From positions 84,587-148,586 of the forward strand of contig CAVPMU010000005.1 of the NCBI GenBank assembly GCA_963706535.1: a stretch of DNA of 64,000 nucleotides, read 5' to 3'. This stretch comes from RPQJ01 sp963706535. GTDB lineage: Bacteria; Pseudomonadota; Gammaproteobacteria; Steroidobacterales; Steroidobacteraceae. The notes under the pieces are model-generated. The model did no database searches and had not been told where the DNA came from. It worked only from the letters and a program-made list of their open reading frames with translations. Of this stretch, positions 58,246 through 64,000 are shown in pieces (within the stretch, counting starts at the first letter, position 1; each line of letters starts with the position of its first letter). The position numbers and the translations under genes were made by a program.

Positions 58246-58253
58246 GTAGTCGC

Positions 58254-59828
58254 ATGCTGCTGATCACGCTCATTGCCATCGCCACCTTCGCGGCGCTCTC
58301 CGCGACGGCGATCTATTCCTACGGGCGCTTCGCCCGGCGTGCGCAGGGCCCCGCGGGACACGCGATCCCGCCCGACGAGTCGCCGCCGACCGCGCTCGAC
58401 CACGCGGTGGCACCCCTGACCGCCGCCCGGCCCGGCGAGACCGGAATCCTGCTCGTCGACGACAACCGCGAGGCGTTCGAGCTGCGTGCGCTCACGGCGC
58501 GCGACGCCGGCCGCAGCCTCGACCTGCAGTACTACATCTGGAAGGACGACGACACCGGCCGCCTGCTGGTGCGCGAGGTGCTGTGCGCGGCCGACCGAGG
58601 CGTTCGGGTGCGCGTCCTGCTCGACGACATCAACGCACGCGGCAAGGACCGCGCCATCCTCGCCCTCGACAGCCATCCCCGCATCGAGGTGCGGTTGTTC
58701 AATCCGGCCCGCAATCGCGACGACGCCTGGCGCCGCGCCGGGGAGATGTTGCTGCGCGCCGTGAGCCTGAATCGCCGCATGCACAACAAGGCGTGGATCG
58801 CCGACGGACGCGTCGCCATCGTCGGCGGTCGCAACGTCGGCGACGAGTATTTCGACGCGGCGGAACAGGTGAATTTCCAGGACGCCGACCTGTTGCTCGT
58901 CGGGCCGGCCGTGCCACAGGCCAGCGCGATCTTCGACGGGTTCTGGAACAGCGCGGCAGTGATCCCCATCAGGGCGCTGCACCGGATGCGCTGGCGCCGC
59001 CGTCACCGCATGCTGCCGGACGTGCGCGACGTGCTCGAAACCCTTGCGCTCGGCAAGGCCGACTCGCCGTGGCTCGGTCGCATGGCCGACGCGTCGCTCG
59101 GCCTGTCGTCGCGCATCGGGACGGCCGGTCGCCTGTCGTGGAGCACCAACGTCGAGGTCGTGTCGGACCCGCCGGAGAAGGCCGCTACGTTCTCGCAGCA
59201 TCAGTTGCCCGAGCGCTGGCTCGTGCACGAGCTGACGCGACTGATGGCCGGAGTGCAGGGTGAGTCGCTCCTCACCTCACCTTACTTCGTGCCAGGCGAG
59301 GAGGTCGCGGCGCAGCTCGTGGCACGCAGCACGGCGGGTGCGACGGTGCGGGTGCTGACGAACTCGCTCGCCGCCACCAACGTCGCGCTGGTGCACGCGG
59401 GGTACTCGAAATACCGCAAGGCCCTGCTCGCGGGCGGCGTGTGGATCCACGAGTTGAAGCCCGTGCATCGCAGGCGCATCGGCCTGCTCGGGAGCCGGCG
59501 GGCGAGCCTGCACACCAAGGCCATGGTGGTCGACGAGCGGCGCGGGTTCGTCGGCTCCTTCAACCTCGATCCGCGCTCCGTGCAGCTCAACACCGAGATG
59601 GGCGTGCTGTTCGCCGACGCGCTGCTCGTCGGGCGGCTGCGCGCGCTGTTCGAGCGCTCGGCCGCTCCGTCCGCGAGCTATCGCCTGCGCCTCGAGGACG
59701 GCGCGCTGCGCTGGGAGGACGACTCACGGCAGGGTGGGAGTGCCTGGACGCACGAGCCCGAGACCAGCGCCTGGCGACGATTGCTGATCGCCATCGTGCG
59801 CTGGCTGCCCATCGAATCGCAACTCTAG
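58254..59828 (+). CDS. phospholipase D-type cardiolipin synthase-like protein
   Basis: 524 residues with one N-terminal membrane helix (MLLITLIAIATFAALSATAI). Two PLD domains have the HKD motifs HNKAWIADGRVAIVGGRN near residue 180 and HTKAMVVDERRGFVGSFNLD near residue 420. LDLQYYIWKDDDTGRLLV near residue 88 and TSPYFVPGEEVAAQLV near residue 340 are further family marks. It likely condenses two phosphatidylglycerols, or PG with another phospholipid, at the inner membrane (ClsC-like in layout). It stands in a single gene unit after a REP pair, 28 bases before a small membrane-protein gene. Confidence 0.9.
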   Translation: MLLITLIAIATFAALSATAIYSYGRFARRAQGPAGHAIPPDESPPTALDHAVAPLTAARPGETGILLVDDNREAFELRALTARDAGRSLDLQYYIWKDDDTGRLLVREVLCAADRGVRVRVLLDDINARGKDRAILALDSHPRIEVRLFNPARNRDDAWRRAGEMLLRAVSLNRRMHNKAWIADGRVAIVGGRNVGDEYFDAAEQVNFQDADLLLVGPAVPQASAIFDGFWNSAAVIPIRALHRMRWRRRHRMLPDVRDVLETLALGKADSPWLGRMADASLGLSSRIGTAGRLSWSTNVEVVSDPPEKAATFSQHQLPERWLVHELTRLMAGVQGESLLTSPYFVPGEEVAAQLVARSTAGATVRVLTNSLAATNVALVHAGYSKYRKALLAGGVWIHELKPVHRRRIGLLGSRRASLHTKAMVVDERRGFVGSFNLDPRSVQLNTEMGVLFADALLVGRLRALFERSAAPSASYRLRLEDGALRWEDDSRQGGSAWTHEPETSAWRRLLIAIVRWLPIESQL

Positions 59829-59856
59829 TCGCGCTATCCTCCGCGCGGGGAGCACG

Positions 59857-60384
59857 ATGAACGCAGAGCCACGCATCGCCTTCGCGGAAGACGGTGACGG
59901 GACGGCCGGACGGTCGATGCCGTCGGTGATTGCGCAGGCGGCGTGGCTCGCCGTGCTGCTCGGCCTCGTCTCGGCGCCCGTGGCCCGGGCTGCGGCGAAG
60001 GGCGTGCAGCGTGGCGTGCAGTGGATGATCGGGGCGCCGCTCGAGACGCTCGGGCCGCTCGTGTACCAGGTCGGTGCCGCGAAGACCCTCGGGTACGCCC
60101 TGCTCGGGGTGCTGGTGCGCCGGCTGTTGCGCAATCCGTCCTCGACCCTGCGCGCCCACGCACTCACCGGCCTCGCGGTCGGAGTCGTTTTCGGCGGCGT
60201 GATCCTCTGGTTGAACCACCTCCACGCGATGGCGGCCGGATCGTCGCTGCCACCGGTGCGCATCGCGGCCATCTGTACCAATGAACTGATCTTCCCTGTC
60301 GGCTGCTCGATCGTCGTCTATTTCGTCGCGCGACTGGCCGACCGCACCAGCGCGATCGAACGGCTCGCGGCGGGCGGCGGGTGA
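59857..60384 (+). CDS. conserved membrane protein, unknown function
   Basis: 175 residues with about four membrane segments: AQAAWLAVLLGLVSAPVARA near residue 30, a second near 75-92, LTGLAVGVVFGGVILWLNHL near residue 108 and AICTNELIFPVGCSIVVYFV near residue 138. The first 25 residues are acidic and soluble. No family is recognised. It lies 28 bases after the cardiolipin-synthase gene and may be cotranscribed. The 111 bases that follow hold no gene. Confidence 0.55.
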   Translation: MNAEPRIAFAEDGDGTAGRSMPSVIAQAAWLAVLLGLVSAPVARAAAKGVQRGVQWMIGAPLETLGPLVYQVGAAKTLGYALLGVLVRRLLRNPSSTLRAHALTGLAVGVVFGGVILWLNHLHAMAAGSSLPPVRIAAICTNELIFPVGCSIVVYFVARLADRTSAIERLAAGGG

Positions 60385-60495
60385 GGCGAGGCGACCGTCG
60401 GGGCTGCAGCTCGGGCCAGTGGTTCCACCGCAATTCCCGATCCCCCTGCCGCAGCGCAAATTGACACTCGCGACGGGACGTGCATCCTGCGGCCC

Positions 60496-61610
60496 ATGGC
60501 CGGCACGATCTGGGTGGGCACGCGCAAGGGCGTATTCTCGCTGCGCGCCGACGCGAGTCGGCGCAGGCGGAAACTCGCGGGCCCGCAATTCCTCGGCCAC
60601 ATCATCCACCACGTCGTGCAGGACCCGGGCGAGCCGAAGGTGCTGCTCATGGCGGCGAAGACCGGCCACCTCGGCCCAACGGTCTTCCGCTCGACGGACC
60701 GCGGCCGCACCTGGCGCGAAGCCGAGCAGCCGCCCGCGTTCCGCAAGGCGGGCGAGGGCGAGCAGGCGAAAGCCGTCGACATCGTGTTCTGGCTCACCGC
60801 CGGCCACGCGAGCGAGCGCGGCACGTGGTACGCGGGCGCCTCTCCCGCCGGGCTTTTCCGCAGCGAGGACCTCGGACGCACCTGGCAGCCGGTCGCCGGC
60901 TTCAATGACCACCCGCTGCTGCCGGTCTGGGTCACGGGCCCGGGTTCACCGATCGGGCAGTTGCTGCATTCGGTCAGCGTCGACCCGCGCGATCCGCGCC
61001 ACCTCTGTCTCGGCGTATCGAGCGGCGGAGTATTCGAGTCGCGCGACGGCGGTCGCGACTGGGCGCCGTTGAACGGTGGTTGCAGCGCGGAGTTCCTCCC
61101 CGATCCCGATCCGCAGTACGGCCACGACGTGCATTGCCTCGTCGTGCATCCTGAGCGACCGGACCGCCTCTACCAGCAGAACCATTGCGGCATCTATCGC
61201 CTCGACCGTCCCGGCACCCGCTGGATCCGCATCGGCAACGCCATGCCGAAGAAGATCGGTGACATCGGCTTCCCCATCGTGCTGCACCCGACGGACGCCG
61301 ACCGCGCGTGGGTTTTCCCGATGGACGGCACGACCGTCTGGCCGCGTACCTCGGTCGGCGGCAGGCCCGCGGTCTGTCGCATGCGCAATGCAGGCAAGAC
61401 CTGGCAACGGCTCGACCGTGGCCTGCCGCTGCACAGGGATGGTTCACGGTGTCGCGCCAGGCGATGTGCGCCGATGCGCGCAGCGACCGGCTCGGCCTCT
61501 ACTTCGGCACGACGTCCGGCGAAGTCTGGGCGAGCGCGAACGAGGGCGAGTCGTGGCGCTGCATCGCACGCCACCTGCCGCAGATCTACTCGGTCACCTG
61601 CGCGGACTGA
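60496..61610 (+). pseudogene. BNR/sialidase-like beta-propeller protein, frameshifted near 61436
   Basis: A propeller of BNR-type repeats: TIWVGTRKGVFSLRADASRR, STDRGRTWREAEQPPA, SEDLGRTWQPVAGF, SRDGGRDWAPLNGG and RNAGKTWQRLDRGLP each carry the SxDxGxTW signature. At about 61436 the frame breaks: GLPL is followed by Arg-rich nonsense, while the -1 frame continues the protein as AQGWFTVSRQAMCADARSDR, then LGLYFGTTSGEVWASANEGE. A two-base gain (CT) in GCCGCTGCACAG would explain it; sequencing error is possible. Related genes, often with MoaD- and MoeB-like neighbours as here, have no proven role. The restored length would be about 370 residues. Confidence 0.7.
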
Positions 61611-61621
61611 CGGTGGACGCG

Positions 61622-61888
61622 ATGAGCTGCAGCGTGAAAGTCGCGAGCCCGTTGCGTTCCTATACGAACGGACGCGCGCGTGTCACGGCAGATGGCACCA
61701 CCGTGCGTGAACTGCTCGCCCACCTCGAGCGACGGTATCCCGGCATGCGTTTCCGCATGATCGATGAGCAGGACCGCATCCGGCCCCACATGCGGCTGTT
61801 CGTGAACACGACGGCTGTGGACGGGCTCGATGCCACGGTGCGCGAGGGCGACACGCTGCACCTCATCTGTGCGCTGAGCGGAGGCTGA
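61622..61888 (+). CDS. MoaD/ThiS-type ubiquitin-like sulfur carrier
   Basis: 88 residues with a beta-grasp fold (SVKVASPLRSYTNGRARVTA, then RLFVNTTAVDGLDATVREGD). It ends in the diagnostic Gly-Gly (ICALSGG) that an E1-like enzyme adenylates and thiocarboxylates. That enzyme is coded three bases downstream. It could serve molybdopterin, thiamine, cysteine or tRNA thiolation; no synthase partner gene is in the window, so the pathway is open. It starts within 15 bases of the BNR gene's end. Confidence 0.88.
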   Translation: MSCSVKVASPLRSYTNGRARVTADGTTVRELLAHLERRYPGMRFRMIDEQDRIRPHMRLFVNTTAVDGLDATVREGDTLHLICALSGG

Positions 61889-61891
61889 GGC

Positions 61892-63049
61892 ATGGGCCTG
61901 AGCGCTGCCGAAGTTGCGCGATACCAGCGGCACCTGTCGCTCGCGGAGATCGGCCGCGAGGGACAGGAGAGACTCAAGTCCGCGCGCGTGCTGGTGGTCG
62001 GCGCCGGCGGGCTCGGCTCGCCGTCCGCGCTCTACCTCGCGGCGGCGGGCGTCGGTACCCTCGGCATCATCGACTGCGACCGGGTCGAGGCGTCGAACCT
62101 GCAGCGGCAAGTACTGTTCGACTCGCACGGCGTCGGCCGGCCCAAGGCCGCCGTCGCGCGCGAGCGACTCGCGGCGCTTAACCCGCAGATCGAGGTCGTA
62201 GCGCACGAGCTGGAGCTGCGTGCGGCGAACGTGCGCGACGTGCTGCGCGATTACGACGTCGTCCTCGACGGCACGGACCGGCTGCCGACGCGTTACCTCG
62301 TCAACGACGCGTGCGTGATGCTCGGCAAGTCGCTCGTTTCCGCGGCCATCCATCGCTTCGAAGGCCAGCTGATGACGTACGTACCGGGGCGCGGGCCGTG
62401 CTATCGCTGCCTGTACCCTGAGGTGCCCGAAGGACTGGTGCCGAACTGCGCCGACGCCGGCGTGCTCGGCGTGCTGCCCGGCGTGCTGGGTGTGCTGCAG
62501 GCGACCGAGGCCATCAAGCTGGTGGTGGGGGTGGGCGAGCCGCTGCTCGGGCGGTTGCTGGTGTACGACGCGCTCGACCTGTCGTTCCGCGAGTTCACCT
62601 TCGACCGTCGCCAGGACTGCGCGGTGTGCGGCGAGCGCCCGACGATCACGGAGCTGCGCGACCAGCCACAGGCCTGCGATGCCGGCATGGCGGAGCGCAT
62701 CAGACGGCTGCGTGCCGGCGAGCTGCGTGCGCTGCTGGGCGGCGACGGCGATGGCGACGGTCTCCGTGTCGACGGCAGGGCGCTGCTGCTCGTGGACGTG
62801 CGGGAGCCGCGCGAGTTCGAGGCCGGGCACCTCGCGGGCGCCGTGAACATTCCGCTGGCCGAGATCGGCGACCGGCTGCAGGAGATCGCGCTCGACGCGG
62901 TGCCCGTGTTCATCTGTCGCAGCGGTGCGCGCAGTCTCGTCGCCAGCGGGATCGCCGTGCGTGGAGGTCGTGCCGGCGTGTGCAACCTCGAGGGCGGCCT
63001 GCTCGCGTGGGCCGCCGAGGTGGATTCCGCGCTGGTGGTGTCGTCCTGA
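61892..63049 (+). CDS. MoeB/ThiF-type E1-like adenylyltransferase with C-terminal rhodanese domain
   Basis: 385 residues. The Rossmann ATP site is VLVVGAGGLGSPSALYLAAA near residue 32, with GIIDCDRVEASNLQRQVLF following. The zinc site is formed by CYRCLYPE and CAVCGERP. The catalytic Cys is in VPNCADAGVLGVLPGVLG. The C-terminal rhodanese at about 285-380 has the active Cys in VPVFICRSGARSLVASG. The adenylated carrier coded just upstream receives sulfur from the rhodanese Cys persulfide. Such MoeBR fusions (like human MOCS3) serve Moco synthesis and tRNA thiolation. Confidence 0.93.
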   Translation: MGLSAAEVARYQRHLSLAEIGREGQERLKSARVLVVGAGGLGSPSALYLAAAGVGTLGIIDCDRVEASNLQRQVLFDSHGVGRPKAAVARERLAALNPQIEVVAHELELRAANVRDVLRDYDVVLDGTDRLPTRYLVNDACVMLGKSLVSAAIHRFEGQLMTYVPGRGPCYRCLYPEVPEGLVPNCADAGVLGVLPGVLGVLQATEAIKLVVGVGEPLLGRLLVYDALDLSFREFTFDRRQDCAVCGERPTITELRDQPQACDAGMAERIRRLRAGELRALLGGDGDGDGLRVDGRALLLVDVREPREFEAGHLAGAVNIPLAEIGDRLQEIALDAVPVFICRSGARSLVASGIAVRGGRAGVCNLEGGLLAWAAEVDSALVVSS

Positions 63050-63179
63050 TCGGACAGCTTGCGCGACCCGAACTCGATGCAGTAGGCGACGACCGTCGCC
63101 GCCGCGAGCGGGGCGTATGATGAACCCTCCGAGGCGCCGGCCGGGCAGCCCGCGCCTCCTGACCAGCGGGAGAAGCACC

Positions 63180-63404
63180 ATGGCGAAGAAAAAAGTCGAC
63201 AGCGGCGTCTATCGCGTCACCGAGATCATCGGCACCAGCACCGTGTCCTGGGAGGATGCGGCGACCAATGCGGTCGAGACCGCGGCCAAGTCGCTGCGCG
63301 ACCTGCGCATCGCCGAGGTCACCAAGCTCGACATGAAGGTCGAGGACGGCAAGGTCGTCGCGTATCGCGCGCGGGTGTCGCTGTCCTTCAAGTACGAAGG
63401 CTGA
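63180..63404 (+). CDS. dodecin flavin-binding protein
   Basis: 74 residues. GVYRVTEIIGTSTVSWEDAA, then TNAVETAAKSLRDLRIAEVT and KLDMKVEDGKVVAYRARVSL, is a complete dodecin: one helix packed on a three-stranded sheet. The Trp in STVSWEDA stacks on the flavin ring. Dodecamers store riboflavin, FMN or FAD and protect against light or free flavin. ATG 63180 follows GGGAGAAG. The 130-base gap before it has no recognised element. Confidence 0.93.
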   Translation: MAKKKVDSGVYRVTEIIGTSTVSWEDAATNAVETAAKSLRDLRIAEVTKLDMKVEDGKVVAYRARVSLSFKYEG

Positions 63405-63480
63405 GCCAGCCGCGCCACGGTCCGAGGCCGATTCGTCGGGGTCGCTGCGGCCTCGCGCGGCGCGGAGGAGACATTGCGCA

Positions 63481-63999
63481 TTGAATGCTGAATCGGCGCA
63501 ACGTGCACGCGAGACAGTCGATGCGGTGTACCGCAGCGAGTCGCGCGCCGTCTTCGCCACGCTGATCCGGCTGCTCGGCGACTTCGACCTCGCCGAGGAG
63601 GCGCTGCACGAGGCCTTCCGCGTGGCGCTCGAGCAGTGGCCGCGCGACGGCGTGCCGGCGAATCCCCGCGCGTGGCTGGTGTCCGCGGGCCGCTTCAAGG
63701 CCATCGACCAGATCCGCCGCCAGTCGCGCTTCGAACCGCTCGACGTGGAGGTGCACGACGTCGCGGCCGATGATCCCGCGCAGGCTGCGGTCGGACGCGT
63801 CGAGGACGACCGCCTGCGCCTGATCCCCACGTGTTGCCACCCGGCGCTTGCGCCCGATGCGCAGGTGGCGCTCACCTCGCGGGAAGTCTGCGGACTCACC
63901 ACCGAGGAGATCGCTGCGGCGTTCCTGACGCCAGCACCGACGCTGGCACAGCGCATCGTGCGGGCCAAGGCCAAGATCCGCGATGCGCGCATTCCCTAG
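63481..63999 (+). CDS. ECF RNA polymerase sigma factor (SigJ/DUF6596 type), ended early
   Basis: 172 residues from TTG 63481 (GGAGGAG ten bases upstream). Sigma region 2 is RAVFATLIRLLGDFDLAEEA then LHEAFRVALEQWPRDGVPAN and WLVSAGRFKAIDQIRR. Region 4 is LALTS-like VALTSREVCGLTTEEIAAAF, then LAQRIVRAKAKIRDARIP. Full family members go on for more than 200 residues from the phrase RDAxIPYEVP into a DUF6596 domain. Here the Tyr codon position is TAG, three bases before the window end, so the protein stops after region 4. It could be a nonsense mutation, a sequence error, or a truly short sigma factor; the next bases are not visible. Confidence 0.75.
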   Translation: MNAESAQRARETVDAVYRSESRAVFATLIRLLGDFDLAEEALHEAFRVALEQWPRDGVPANPRAWLVSAGRFKAIDQIRRQSRFEPLDVEVHDVAADDPAQAAVGRVEDDRLRLIPTCCHPALAPDAQVALTSREVCGLTTEEIAAAFLTPAPTLAQRIVRAKAKIRDARIP

Positions 64000-64000
64000 C

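Overview
The window is very GC-rich (about 70 percent by eye), densely coded bacterial DNA. FadBA beta-oxidation genes, EnvZ/OmpR-type signalling, a Slt-type lytic transglycosylase, AsmA and beta-barrel outer-membrane proteins indicate a Gram-negative proteobacterium, probably Gammaproteobacteria in the broad sense that includes the former beta class. No rRNA, tRNA, phage or CRISPR was seen. Genus-level placement is not possible from this sequence alone.

Layout. 0-6.3 kb: the start of zwf, a DRG-like TGS GTPase, then a tightly packed phospholipid-synthesis run (CDP-alcohol phosphatidyltransferase, PlsC-like acyltransferase, CdsA, two membrane proteins) closed by a strong palindromic terminator. 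A promoter, a structured RNA and a second terminator follow, before a small unknown gene. 6.3-17.8 kb: lytic transglycosylase, fadB-fadA, a two-component system whose promoter region carries four 10-bp-phased GATACAC-like repeats, four secreted or stress-type genes, and the wreck of a second two-component system. 17.9-19.8 kb: a long-chain acyl-CoA dehydrogenase.

19.8-33.4 kb is the most striking region. It holds an ankyrin/Sel1 protein and an FAD/NAD(P)/2x[4Fe-4S] oxidoreductase on the minus strand. Diverging from them are a TPR protein, a histidine-rich membrane protein that could carry heme b, a 21-heme cytochrome, a giant cytochrome with 51 CXXCH motifs plus one CX3CH, an outer-membrane beta-barrel with SPOR-like and TPR regions, and a lipoprotein. 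Together they read as a complete electron path from NAD(P)H/ferredoxin across both membranes to the outside, that is, a porin-cytochrome conduit for extracellular electron transfer.

33.4-42 kb: GNAT and LOG genes, a broken DUF2157/GDYXXLXY locus, TfoX-N, and a cyanophycin module (cyanophycinase, CphA, and a companion Mur-ligase protein lacking the ATP-grasp domain). 42-51.5 kb: gamma-glutamyltransferase, a Cys-rich repeat protein, a secreted nuclease, AsmA, and a molybdenum-hydroxylase module (MocA-like, XdhC-like, and 2Fe-2S and Mo subunits of the IorAB type). 51.6-64 kb: ABC1 kinase, TetR/MaoC/SnoaL genes, GlsB, acyl-CoA synthetase, PLD-type cardiolipin synthase, a BNR-MoaD-MoeB/rhodanese operon, dodecin and a prematurely ended ECF sigma factor.

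A family of palindromic repeats (GAGGTGCCAGTGGTCGG and its complement) is scattered between 33.8 and 58.3 kb. One pair flanks a Y1/HUH transposase of the RAYT type, so this is a REP/RAYT system that recently seeded the region. Some copies lie inside open reading frames and extend the encoded proteins.
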